Positions 20,762 through 28,670 of a stretch of DNA of 64,000 nt are shown here, piece by piece. The notes beneath the pieces were generated by a model, which searched no databases, was not told the DNA's origin, and was given only the letters and a program-made list of their open reading frames with translations. Where the stretch lies: the NCBI GenBank assembly GCA_029212745.1, contig JARGOL010000004.1, forward strand, positions 1 through 64,000, written 5' to 3'. The stretch comes from Alcanivoracaceae bacterium. Lineage in GTDB: Bacteria > Pseudomonadota > Gammaproteobacteria > Pseudomonadales > Alcanivoracaceae. Within the stretch, counting starts at the first letter, position 1. Each line of letters starts with the position of its first letter. Made by a program: the position numbers and the translations under genes.

Positions 20762-22045
20762 ATGAGTGAGAAGAAAGCCATTCTCAAAGTTGACGGCCGT
20801 GATGACATCGAACTGCCGGTGCACACGCCCACTCTTGGCAAGGACGTCATCGACGTCAGCAGCCTGACCGGCCAGGGCATTTTCACGTTCGACCCGGGCT
20901 TCACATCCACCGCATCCTGCGAATCCAAGATCACCTTTATCGATGGCGAGAAAGGCCAGCTGCTGCACCGTGGCTATTCCATCGAAGAACTGGCAGCAAA
21001 ATCCGATTACCTGGAAGTCTGCTACCTGCTGCTTTACGGCGAGCTGCCCAACGCCGAGCAGCGCGACGAGTTTGTCAGCACCGTCAAGAACCACACCATG
21101 GTGCACGAGCAGATCCGCAACCTGTTCAACGGCTTCCGCCGCGACGCCCACCCGATGGCCATCATGTGTGGCGTGGTTGGCGCCCTGTCTGCCTTCTACC
21201 ATGATTCGCTCGACATCAAGGACCAGAAGCACCGGGAGATTACCGCGTTCCGACTGATTGCCAAGATCCCGACCATTGCCGCCATGTGCTACAAGTATGC
21301 GCTGGGCCAGCCGTTCATGTACCCGCGCAATGATCTTGGCTATGCCGAGAACTTCCTGCACATGATGTTCGGCACGCCGTGCGAGGAATACGAAGTCAGC
21401 CCCACCCTGGCCCGCGCCATGGACCGCATCTTCATCCTGCATGCGGATCACGAGCAGAACGCCTCCACCTCCACCGTACGCCTGGCGGGCTCTTCCGGTG
21501 CCAACCCGTTCGCCTGTATCGCTGCCGGCATCTCTGCCCTGTGGGGGCCCGCCCATGGCGGTGCCAACGAAGCAGTACTGAACATGCTCGACGAGATTGG
21601 TGATATCTCAAACATCGAGACCTACATCGCCAAGGCCAAGGACAAGAGCGATCCGTTCAAGCTGATGGGCTTCGGTCACCGCGTCTACAAGAACTATGAC
21701 CCGCGCGCGACAGTGATGCGCGAGTCCTGCCACGAAGTCCTGAACGAGCTGGGCATCAATGACCCGCAGCTCGAGCTGGCCATGAAACTGGAAGAAATCG
21801 CGCTGTCCGACCCCTACTTCAAGGAGAAGAAGCTGTTCCCGAACGTGGACTTCTACTCCGGCATTATCCTCAAGGCCATCGGCATCCCGACCTCCATGTT
21901 TACCGTGATCTTCGCCCTGTCCCGCACCGTGGGCTGGATCGCCCACTGGAACGAGATGATCTCCAACCCGTACAAGATTGGCCGCCCGCGCCAGCTGTAC
22001 ACCGGCGAGACCGAGCGCAGCTTCAAGGTACTCGGCGACCGCTGA
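20762..22045 (+). CDS. gltA: Citrate synthase (type II)
   Basis: Protein of 427 residues that condenses oxaloacetate and acetyl-CoA. Catalytic His segments are PAHGGANEA and [13 protein letters not shown]; the catalytic Asp lies in NVDFYSGI. The N-terminal extension with [16 protein letters not shown] is typical of the large, NADH-inhibited hexameric enzyme of Gram-negative bacteria. GGAGGAG precedes the ATG. Divergent from sdhC; a strong terminator follows. Confidence 0.97.
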   Translation: MSEKKAILKVDGRDDIELPVHTPTLGKDVIDVSSLTGQGIFTFDPGFTSTASCESKITFIDGEKGQLLHRGYSIEELAAKSDYLEVCYLLLYGELPNAEQRDEFVSTVKNHTMVHEQIRNLFNGFRRDAHPMAIMCGVVGALSAFYHDSLDIKDQKHREITAFRLIAKIPTIAAMCYKYALGQPFMYPRNDLGYAENFLHMMFGTPCEEYEVSPTLARAMDRIFILHADHEQNASTSTVRLAGSSGANPFACIAAGISALWGPAHGGANEAVLNMLDEIGDISNIETYIAKAKDKSDPFKLMGFGHRVYKNYDPRATVMRESCHEVLNELGINDPQLELAMKLEEIALSDPYFKEKKLFPNVDFYSGIILKAIGIPTSMFTVIFALSRTVGWIAHWNEMISNPYKIGRPRQLYTGETERSFKVLGDR

Positions 22046-22065
22046 CAGTACCCCCGGTGCTGCCG

Positions 22066-22092
22066 AAAAGCCGCCTCCGGGCGGCTTTTTTT
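22066..22092 (+). terminator. Rho-independent terminator of gltA
   Basis: AAAGCCGCC/GGCGGCTTT stem with a 4-base loop followed by a run of T to 22092, 20 bases after the gltA stop. Confidence 0.9.
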
Positions 22093-22159
22093 ATGCCCGT
22101 GTTTGCCGCCCGCGCGGCTAAACTCCTACACTGCGCAAACGCGACCGGGAGGCACAACA

Positions 22160-23239
22160 ATGAAGAAAATCATTCTGGTACTGGTTCTGGCGGCCCTGGG
22201 CTACCTGCTGTTCTGGCCGGTGCCGGTGGAACCGGTGGCCTGGCAGGCACCCCAGGCGCCGGCACTGGACGGCGCTTACGCGCCCAATGACCGCCTGGCC
22301 GGCGTCATCCGCCTGGCCGAGGGCGAAGGCACGGGCCCGGAGGACGTGGCCATTGATGCCCTGGGCATGCTCTATGTGGGCTATGACGATGGCCGTGTGG
22401 TGCGGTTCGATGCCCGCGGCGAAAACCCGGACCTGATCGCCGATACTGGCGGCCGCCCGCTGGGGCTGGATTTCGCCCCCGACGGCACCCTGGTTGTGGC
22501 CGACGCCGTCAAGGGCCTGCTGCGCATCGGCCCGGGTGGCCAGATCGATGTACTGGCCACCGGCGCCGACGGCGTGCCGTTCCGTTTCACCGACGATGTC
22601 GACGTGGCCGACAACGGCAAGATCTACTTCTCCGACGCCTCAAGCAAATTCGGCCCGGCCATGAAAGCGCGAGATGATGTCATCGAGCATGGCGGCCACG
22701 GGCGACTGCTGGAACACGACCCGGCCAGCGGCAACACCCGGGTATTGCTGGACGGCCTGCAGTTCGCCAACGGCGTGGCCATGTGCGCGCGCCAAGACTG
22801 CGTGCTGGTCACCCAGACCGGTAGCTACAACATCGTTCGCTACTGGCTGAGCGGCGACACTGCCGGCCAGCACGACATTTTTCTGGACAACCTGCCCGGC
22901 ATTCCGGACGGCATCTCCAGCAATGGCACGGACACCTATTGGGTGGCTCTGTTTGCACCACGCAACGCCCTGCTGGACGCCATGTCGGATACGCCATTCC
23001 TGCGCAAGATGGCGTTTCGCCTGCCAGCGTTCCTGCAGCCGCAACCGGCCGCCCATGCGTTTGTGCTGGGCCTGGACCAGGATGGCAACGTCACCCACAA
23101 CCTCCAGCATGAAGGCCCGGACAGCTTTCACCCGATCACCAGTGTCGAGCAGCACCAGGGCACGCTCTATTTCGGCAGCCTGATGCAGCCTGCATTCGCG
23201 CGCATGCCACTGGCAGACGCGGCGGGGTCAGCGAAATGA
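22160..23239 (+). CDS. SMP-30/gluconolactonase/strictosidine-synthase-like protein
   Basis: Protein of 359 residues with an N-terminal hydrophobic segment (MKKIILVLVLAALGYLLFW) that is a signal anchor or signal peptide, followed by a six-bladed propeller-like region: GPEDVAIDALGMLYVGYDDG, RPLGLDFAPDGTLVVAD, GKIYFSDASSKFG, ANGVAMCARQDCVLV. These are hallmarks of the SMP-30/LRE and strictosidine-synthase-like group, whose members hydrolyse lactones or organophosphates. The substrate is unknown. GGGAGG precedes the chosen ATG; the frame opens earlier at 22103 without support. The next gene overlaps by four bases, so the two are coupled. Confidence 0.8.
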   Translation: MKKIILVLVLAALGYLLFWPVPVEPVAWQAPQAPALDGAYAPNDRLAGVIRLAEGEGTGPEDVAIDALGMLYVGYDDGRVVRFDARGENPDLIADTGGRPLGLDFAPDGTLVVADAVKGLLRIGPGGQIDVLATGADGVPFRFTDDVDVADNGKIYFSDASSKFGPAMKARDDVIEHGGHGRLLEHDPASGNTRVLLDGLQFANGVAMCARQDCVLVTQTGSYNIVRYWLSGDTAGQHDIFLDNLPGIPDGISSNGTDTYWVALFAPRNALLDAMSDTPFLRKMAFRLPAFLQPQPAAHAFVLGLDQDGNVTHNLQHEGPDSFHPITSVEQHQGTLYFGSLMQPAFARMPLADAAGSAK

Positions 23240-24117
23240 GCAAGCGACTGGCATTCATTGGCCTGGGCGTAATGGGTTTTCCGATGGCGGGCCACCTGCA
23301 GCGCGCCGGCCACCAGGTCACCGTTTACAACCGCACGGCCAGCCGGGCCGGCGACTGGTACCAGCAATTCGGCGGTGAGACCGCTGCCACACCGGCGGAA
23401 GCCGCCGACGGCGCCGACATGGTGTTCTGCTGTGTCGGCAATGACGATGACCTGCGCAGTGTCACGCTGGCCGGGGACGGTGCCATCAACGGCCTGCGCC
23501 ACGGCGCCATCCTGGTGGACCACACCACCGCCTCGGCCGCCATCGCCCGCGAGCTGGCGGCGGCCTGCAGCCAGCGCGGCGCCGGGTTCATTGACGCGCC
23601 CGTCTCCGGCGGCCAGCAGGGAGCGGAAAATGGCCAGCTGACCATCATGTGCGGCGCCCAGGATCGGGTGTTCAGCCGCGCCCGCCCGGTGATGGAAAGC
23701 TACGCCAAAGCGATCACCCTGATGGGCGGCCCGGGTGCCGGACAGCTCACCAAAATGGTCAACCAGATCTGCGTCGCCGGGGTCCTCCAGGGTCTGGCAG
23801 AGGGCATGGCCTTCGCCGAGAAGGCCGGGCTCGACCTGCAGACCGTCATCGACGCCATCTCCCAGGGTGCCGCCAGCAGCTGGCAGATGGTCAACCGGCA
23901 CAAGACCATGATTGCCGACGACTATGAACACGGTTTCGCCATCGACTGGATGCGCAAGGACCTGGACATTTGCCTGGCGGAAGCCGAGCGCAACGGTGCC
24001 GACCTGGCCGTCACCCGGCAGATCAACCGTTTCTACGCAGAGATACAGGCGCAGGGCGGCGGGCGCTGGGACACGTCTGCCCTGTTTCGCCGCCTGCGCG
24101 AGACCGATACCGACTGA
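23236..24117 (+). CDS. NAD(P)-dependent 3-hydroxyacid dehydrogenase (HIBADH family)
   Basis: Protein of 293 residues of the beta-hydroxyacid dehydrogenase family (3-hydroxyisobutyrate dehydrogenase, tartronate semialdehyde reductase, GLYR). It has the Rossmann motif FIGLGVMGFPMAGHL, the substrate loop DAPVSGGQQGA, and the catalytic Lys in GAGQLTKMVNQ. The exact hydroxyacid substrate cannot be assigned. The ATG overlaps the stop of the SMP-30-like gene (ATGA), suggesting a joint pathway of lactone hydrolysis and hydroxyacid oxidation; that link is inference. Confidence 0.85.
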   Translation: MSKRLAFIGLGVMGFPMAGHLQRAGHQVTVYNRTASRAGDWYQQFGGETAATPAEAADGADMVFCCVGNDDDLRSVTLAGDGAINGLRHGAILVDHTTASAAIARELAAACSQRGAGFIDAPVSGGQQGAENGQLTIMCGAQDRVFSRARPVMESYAKAITLMGGPGAGQLTKMVNQICVAGVLQGLAEGMAFAEKAGLDLQTVIDAISQGAASSWQMVNRHKTMIADDYEHGFAIDWMRKDLDICLAEAERNGADLAVTRQINRFYAEIQAQGGGRWDTSALFRRLRETDTD

Positions 24118-24206
24118 ACATCCCTGTACCGGTGCAAACCCGTTGCCTGCAGCCCGATCCTGTGGATACTGCGTGCTCCTTCCACACGGATCGAGACGAG
24201 ACAGCT

Positions 24207-24488
24207 ATGTTCAAGAGCAATTCCTACCACGACGGCAAGGTGGCATCGATTGCCTTCCAGGGTGACGACCTGCCGGCAACCGTGGGCGTGATGGCACCCG
24301 GTGAATACACCTTTTCCACCGCCGAACGGGAAACCATGAAGGTCATCAGCGGCGAACTCACGGTGCGCCTGCCCGGCAGTGCGGACTGGCAGACATTTGC
24401 CGCCGGTGACGCCTTTGTGGTGCCTGCAGAGGCGTCATTCGACGTGCGCATCAGCCGCGACAGCGCCTACCTGTGCCTGTACGGCTGA
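24207..24488 (+). CDS. ppnP: Pyrimidine/purine nucleoside phosphorylase PpnP (YaiE)
   Basis: Cupin-fold protein of 93 residues. MFKSNSYHDGKVASIAF and the segment TMKVISGELTVRLPG are typical of the DUF1255/PpnP family, which phosphorolyses several nucleosides to base and ribose 1-phosphate. It starts 89 bases after the dehydrogenase gene; the ribosome binding site is weak. A long hairpin follows between it and convergent oadB. Confidence 0.92.
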   Translation: MFKSNSYHDGKVASIAFQGDDLPATVGVMAPGEYTFSTAERETMKVISGELTVRLPGSADWQTFAAGDAFVVPAEASFDVRISRDSAYLCLYG

Positions 24489-24495
24489 GCGTCTG

Positions 24496-24529
24496 CTGAA
24501 AGCCGGGGCACGCTCGCCCCGGCTTTCAG
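24496..24529. terminator. Bidirectional hairpin between ppnP and oadB
   Basis: CTGAAAGCCGGGGC (24496-24509) and GCCCCGGCTTTCAG (24516-24529) form a perfect 14-bp stem with a 6-base loop between two convergent genes; it overlaps the oadB stop codon. U-runs are absent, so strength is uncertain. Confidence 0.65.
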
Positions 24530-25824
24530 CCGGCGAAGTTGAGAAGGATACCGGCGGCCACCGCAGACCCGATCACGCCGGCCACATTCGGCCCCATGGC
24601 GTGCATGAGCAGGAAGTTGTGCGGGTTGGACTCCAGCCCCACCTTGTTAGCCACACGCGCCGCCATGGGCACGGCCGAGACCCCCGCCGCGCCAATGATC
24701 GGGTTGATCGGCTGCTTGCTGAAACGGTTCAGCAACTTGCCCATCAGTACGCCCGCTGCTGTGCCGATCATGAACGCCGCCAGCCCGAGCACGAGAATGC
24801 CCAGCGTCTCGGCAACCAGGAACTGCTCCGCACTGAGTTTTGCCCCCACCGACAGGCCGAGGAAGATGGTGACAACGTTGATCAGCGCATTACTGGTGGT
24901 ATCGACCAGGCGGCTGACGACACCACTTTCCTTCATCAGGTTGCCGAAACAGAACATGCCCAACAGCGGCGCCGCGTCGGGCAACAACAGGGCCACCAGC
25001 ACCAGCAGGATGATGGGAAACAGGATCTTTTCCGCCTGGCTGACATGGCGCAACTGCTCCATGCGGATACCGCGCTCCTTTTCCGAGGTGAGTGCGCGGA
25101 TGATGGGCGGCTGGATCATCGGCACCAACGCCATGTAGGAGTAAGCCGCCACGGCAATGGCGCCTAGCAACTCCGGGGCCAGTTTCGTCGTCACGTAGAT
25201 GGAAGTCGGCCCGTCCGCGCCGCCGATGATGCCGATGGCGGCCGCGTCTGCCAGGGAAAAATCCAGCCCCAGCCCGTTCAGGGCCAGCGCCCCGAGCAAT
25301 GCCGCAAAGATGCCGAACTGTGCCGCCGCCCCGAGCAGCAACGTGCGCGGGTTTGCCAGCAGGGGGCCGAAGTCGGTCATGGCACCCACGCCCATGAAAA
25401 TCAAAAGCGGGAACACCCCCGTTGTCAGTCCCACCTTGTAGAGCAGGTAGAGAATCCCGTCGCTATAGTTGGCACCACTGGCCAGCTGCTGGACCTGGGC
25501 CTGCAAGGCAGGGCCGGCCTCGTTGTAGGCGCGGTACAGCACACCGGCAGTGGCATCAGGCGCCGCCTGCAGCAGGCTCGCCATACTGGCCACCAGCTCC
25601 GGCGAGCCCAGGTGCAGGGCCTGGCTCACCGCAGATTCCGCCAGCCCGGCCACCGGAATATTGGCAAGGATGCCGCCAAAACCAATGGGCACCAGCAACA
25701 GGGGTTCAAACTTCTTGTGGATGGCAAGGAACAGCAGCCCGAAGCCGACAAGAATCATGATGCCCTGCCCCGGCTCCAGATGGTAAATGCCGGTACTGGT
25801 CCACAGCGTCTCAAGCTTTTCCAT
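24526..25824 (-). CDS. oadB: Sodium-translocating oxaloacetate decarboxylase subunit beta
   Basis: Membrane protein of 432 residues with about nine to eleven helices. [23 protein letters not shown] and [14 protein letters not shown] are the conserved sodium-site and cytoplasmic-loop motifs, and ATCH-like C-terminal GSAVAAGI the last helix. It decarboxylates carboxybiotin on OadA and pumps sodium out. An Ala/Gln-rich insert at about 60-115 lies between the first helices. Last gene of oadGAB, 20 bases after oadA. Confidence 0.95.
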   Translation of the reverse strand: MEKLETLWTSTGIYHLEPGQGIMILVGFGLLFLAIHKKFEPLLLVPIGFGGILANIPVAGLAESAVSQALHLGSPELVASMASLLQAAPDATAGVLYRAYNEAGPALQAQVQQLASGANYSDGILYLLYKVGLTTGVFPLLIFMGVGAMTDFGPLLANPRTLLLGAAAQFGIFAALLGALALNGLGLDFSLADAAAIGIIGGADGPTSIYVTTKLAPELLGAIAVAAYSYMALVPMIQPPIIRALTSEKERGIRMEQLRHVSQAEKILFPIILLVLVALLLPDAAPLLGMFCFGNLMKESGVVSRLVDTTSNALINVVTIFLGLSVGAKLSAEQFLVAETLGILVLGLAAFMIGTAAGVLMGKLLNRFSKQPINPIIGAAGVSAVPMAARVANKVGLESNPHNFLLMHAMGPNVAGVIGSAVAAGILLNFAG

Positions 25825-25844
25825 TACGCCTCTCCCGGATGGCT

Positions 25845-27623
25845 TCAGCCGATCGTGACCAGTGCATCACCCACGGCAACACTGTCACCTTCCTTGACGC
25901 TCACCGAGACAACGGTGCCATCACGCGGGGCAGAAACATCGGTTTCCATCTTCATTGCTTCAAGGACAAGAATCTTCTCGCCCTGCTTGACCGCCTGCCC
26001 GGGCTTGACCAGCACCTTGAAAATATTGCCCGCCAGCGGTGCCGGCACGGTGTCACCGTCACCCGCCGGCAGGCTGCCCGGGCCGGCGCCTGAACCACCG
26101 GCAGACAGGGGCTTGATGCCAGTGATATCACCGCCTTCGCTGACCGTAACGGTGAAACGCTCACCGTCCACATCAACCGTGTAGATTTCTTCACCCGACT
26201 CCGTCACCGGCACATCCGGCGCGCCTGTGGGTGCCGGCTCAAAGGCACTGGCATCACCGCGGTTGCCGAGAAACCTGAGCCCGATCTGGGGAAACAGTGC
26301 ATAAGTAAGCACATCATCAACGCGACGGTCGCCCTCGGCCAGGGTAATACCCTTTTCGCTGGCGACACTGTCGAGCTCCGCCTCGAGGCTGCTCCACTCC
26401 GGCTCGATACGATCCGCAGGGCGACAGGTGATCGGGTCGTCGCCGTCCAGCGCACGAGCGCGCAGGGCGTCATTGAAAGGTGCCGGCGCTGCCCCGTACT
26501 CACCACGCAGAATGCCGGTGGTTTCCTTGCTCAGTGCCTTGTAACGCTCACCTGACAAGACATTGAGTACAGCCTGGGTGCCAACGATCTGGGAGGTGGG
26601 CGTCACCAACGGGATAAACCCCAGGTCTTCCCGCACACGCGGTATTTCCGCCAGCACCTCGTCAAACCGGTCGCTGGCGTTCTGCTCACGCAGCTGGCCT
26701 TCCATGTTAGTGAGCATGCCGCCGGGCACCTGGGCGATGAGGATGCGCGAATCGACGCCACGCAGGCTGCCTTCGAACTTTGCATACTTCTTGCGCACCT
26801 CGCGGAAATAGGCCGCGATTTCCTCAAGCAGGTGGATATCCAGCCCGGTATCACGATCGGTGCCGTCCATGATCGCCACCAGTGCTTCCGTGGGCGAATG
26901 ACCATAGGTCATGGACATGGAGGAGATGGCGGTGTCGACCACATCAATGCCGGCCTCGGCAGCTTTCACCAGGGTGGCAGTGGACAGCCCGGTGGTAGCG
27001 TGGCAATGCAATTGCACCGGAATGGAAAGCGACGCCTTGAGCCGGCTGACCAGCTCGAAGGCATCGTAGGGCTTGAGCAGGCCGGCCATGTCCTTGATAC
27101 AGACGGAATGCGCACCCAGGTCCTCGATCTGTTTGCCCAGGTCCACCCAGTCATCAATGCCATGTACCGGGCTGGTGGTGTAGCTCATGGTGCCCTGGGC
27201 ATGCTTGTCCTGGCGGATAACGGCCTGCACGGCGCGCTCGATATTACGCATGTCATTCATGGCATCGAACACGCGAAACACATCAACGCCGTTTACCGCC
27301 GCACGCTCGACAAAGCGGTCCACCACGTCATCGCCGTAGTGACGGTAGCCCAACAGGTTCTGGCCGCGCAGTAACATCTGCTGCGGCGTGTTCGGCATCG
27401 CCTTCTTGAGCTCACGAATGCGATCCCAGGGGTCTTCCCCCAGGTAACGGATACAGGCATCAAAGGTGGCGCCACCCCAGGTCTCCAGGGAGTGAAAGCC
27501 GACCTGGTCGAGTTTGGCCGCGATCGGCAACATGTCATCAATGCGCAGGCGGGTGGCGAACAGGGACTGGTGCGCGTCGCGCAGCACCACATCAGTGATA
27601 CCCAGGGGCTTGCTGGACGTCAT
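25845..27623 (-). CDS. oadA: Oxaloacetate decarboxylase subunit alpha (biotin protein)
   Basis: Protein of 592 residues. The N-terminal carboxyltransferase domain starts [16 protein letters not shown] (metal-binding D-H region) and contains LHCHATTG. A Gly/Ala/Pro-rich linker near residues 500-520 joins it to the C-terminal biotinyl domain with LEAMKMET, where the Lys is biotinylated. It transfers CO2 from oxaloacetate to biotin, giving pyruvate. The neighbours oadG and oadB settle the decarboxylase assignment over pyruvate carboxylase subunit B. Confidence 0.96.
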   Translation of the reverse strand: MTSSKPLGITDVVLRDAHQSLFATRLRIDDMLPIAAKLDQVGFHSLETWGGATFDACIRYLGEDPWDRIRELKKAMPNTPQQMLLRGQNLLGYRHYGDDVVDRFVERAAVNGVDVFRVFDAMNDMRNIERAVQAVIRQDKHAQGTMSYTTSPVHGIDDWVDLGKQIEDLGAHSVCIKDMAGLLKPYDAFELVSRLKASLSIPVQLHCHATTGLSTATLVKAAEAGIDVVDTAISSMSMTYGHSPTEALVAIMDGTDRDTGLDIHLLEEIAAYFREVRKKYAKFEGSLRGVDSRILIAQVPGGMLTNMEGQLREQNASDRFDEVLAEIPRVREDLGFIPLVTPTSQIVGTQAVLNVLSGERYKALSKETTGILRGEYGAAPAPFNDALRARALDGDDPITCRPADRIEPEWSSLEAELDSVASEKGITLAEGDRRVDDVLTYALFPQIGLRFLGNRGDASAFEPAPTGAPDVPVTESGEEIYTVDVDGERFTVTVSEGGDITGIKPLSAGGSGAGPGSLPAGDGDTVPAPLAGNIFKVLVKPGQAVKQGEKILVLEAMKMETDVSAPRDGTVVSVSVKEGDSVAVGDALVTIG

Positions 27624-27645
27624 GGCCGGACCTCGATTATGGGCG

Positions 27646-27900
27646 TCAGGTGGACGAGCCGGCTGATCGGCTCGCGCGGTGTTGGCGGATGGCTTCCTCG
27701 ATGGCCTGCAACGTCAGCGCGGACACCGCCGGCTCACTGGCGGGCACGGCAGCAGGTTGCGCCGCCATCGGCTCGGGCAGGAACCTGCCCACAAGGCGTG
27801 ACATGACCGACGTGATAGCCACCAGCATGACCAGGAAGGCGAACACCACGCCCATGCCTACGAGCATCAGGTCGATGCCCTGGTTCAACAATGCGCTCAT
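27646..27900 (-). CDS. oadG: Oxaloacetate decarboxylase subunit gamma
   Basis: Small protein of 84 residues with one membrane helix at about 8-30 ([20 protein letters not shown]), a Pro/Ala-rich segment and the C-terminal [12 protein letters not shown] helix typical of OadG, which helps assemble the complex and binds a metal. The frame is open to 27954, but the ATG at 27900 is preceded by GGGAG. First gene of oadGAB. Confidence 0.88.
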   Translation of the reverse strand: MSALLNQGIDLMLVGMGVVFAFLVMLVAITSVMSRLVGRFLPEPMAAQPAAVPASEPAVSALTLQAIEEAIRQHRASRSAGSST

Positions 27901-28001
27901 GTCACTCCCACGGATAAGTTGGTTCGCCCCGGCCCGACTGCATGACGGACACACCGCCGGAAGATCCCTTGTGAGGACCGGTGACCGGGGACGCGCGGCG
28001 A

Positions 28002-28030
28002 AATGTAGCTAGATTGTCAACAATCTTCAA
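28002..28030 (-). promoter_or_regulatory. Predicted oadGAB promoter with palindromic operator
   Basis: Minus strand: -35 TTGAAG (28025-28030), a 17-base spacer, -10 TACATT (28002-28007). The spacer carries the palindrome AGATTGT-CA-ACAATCT (28011-28026), overlapping the edge of the -35. The arms resemble operators of GntR-type (FCD) regulators; binding there would block transcription. No regulator gene lies next to it. Confidence 0.5.
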
Positions 28031-28081
28031 TGACGATTCCGGCCGTCACCCCGTTAACTTTTGCCAGCCGCTGCTGAAACG

Positions 28082-28110
28082 CAGAAGGGCGCCATGCTGG
28101 CGCCCTTCTG
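28082..28110 (-). terminator. Hairpin terminator of the small heat-shock gene
   Basis: CAGAAGGGCGCCA/TGGCGCCCTTCTG, a perfect 13-bp stem with loop TGC, 24 bases after the Hsp20 stop. The tail on the minus strand is CGTTTC, only weakly U-rich. Confidence 0.65.
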
Positions 28111-28133
28111 GATGAACCACAACCAATCACTGT

Positions 28134-28565
28134 TCAATCGCCGGCATGGATAGCGATGGTACGGGGCCGTGCCGTTTCCGGGACTTCACGCACCAGGGAC
28201 ACGGTCAGCAGGCCGTCCCGCAGGCACGCATCGCTGACGCGGACATGATCCGCCAGACGGAACGTGCGGTCGAACGCGCGCCGTGCAATGCCACGATGCA
28301 ACCAGGTGCGATCGTCGCTGGCGCTGTCAGCCGGCCGCGCGCTGATACGCAACTCGTTTTCATGGGTGGTCACGGTCAGCTCCTGGTCCGAGAAACCGGC
28401 CACGGCCATGACGATCTGGTAGTTGTCATCGCCCTGGCGAATGATGTCGTAGGGCGGATAGCTGCTGTTCTGGTCCGCGCGCATGGCGCTGTTGAACAGC
28501 TCGTCAAAACGGTCAAATCCCACCGTATGGCGGAACAGCGGTGCAAGTGAAAGTCCAGTGTTCAT
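28134..28565 (-). CDS. Hsp20/alpha-crystallin small heat-shock protein (IbpA-like)
   Basis: Protein of 143 residues. The N-terminal arm MNTGLSLAPLFRHTVGFDRF and the alpha-crystallin domain YPPYDIIRQGDDNYQIVMAV through DGLLTVSL match class A bacterial small Hsps of the IbpA/HspA type; the C-terminal tail has the IxI-type motif TIAI. It holds unfolded proteins for DnaK/ClpB. The start at 28565 follows GAGGAGG. A near-consensus sigma-32 promoter lies upstream, and the leader could fold over the ribosome binding site. Confidence 0.93.
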   Translation of the reverse strand: MNTGLSLAPLFRHTVGFDRFDELFNSAMRADQNSSYPPYDIIRQGDDNYQIVMAVAGFSDQELTVTTHENELRISARPADSASDDRTWLHRGIARRAFDRTFRLADHVRVSDACLRDGLLTVSLVREVPETARPRTIAIHAGD

Positions 28566-28634
28566 GGCTACCTCCTCTGTCAAGCAAGGCCACCCTCCCC
28601 GACAGTGGGCAAGGGTACTGAATCACTGGTTCTT

Positions 28635-28662
28635 ATCTGGGGTCGCCCGCACCTGTTTCAAG
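28635..28662 (-). promoter_or_regulatory. Sigma-32 (RpoH) heat-shock promoter
   Basis: Minus strand: CTTGAAA (28656-28662), a 13-base spacer, CCCCAGAT (28635-28642). This matches the sigma-32 consensus CTTGAAA / CCCCATnT with one -10 deviation. It begins only eight bases after the stop of the upstream glycine-rich gene and drives the Hsp20 gene with a leader of roughly 60 bases. Confidence 0.85.
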
Positions 28663-28670
28663 CCCGGCTT

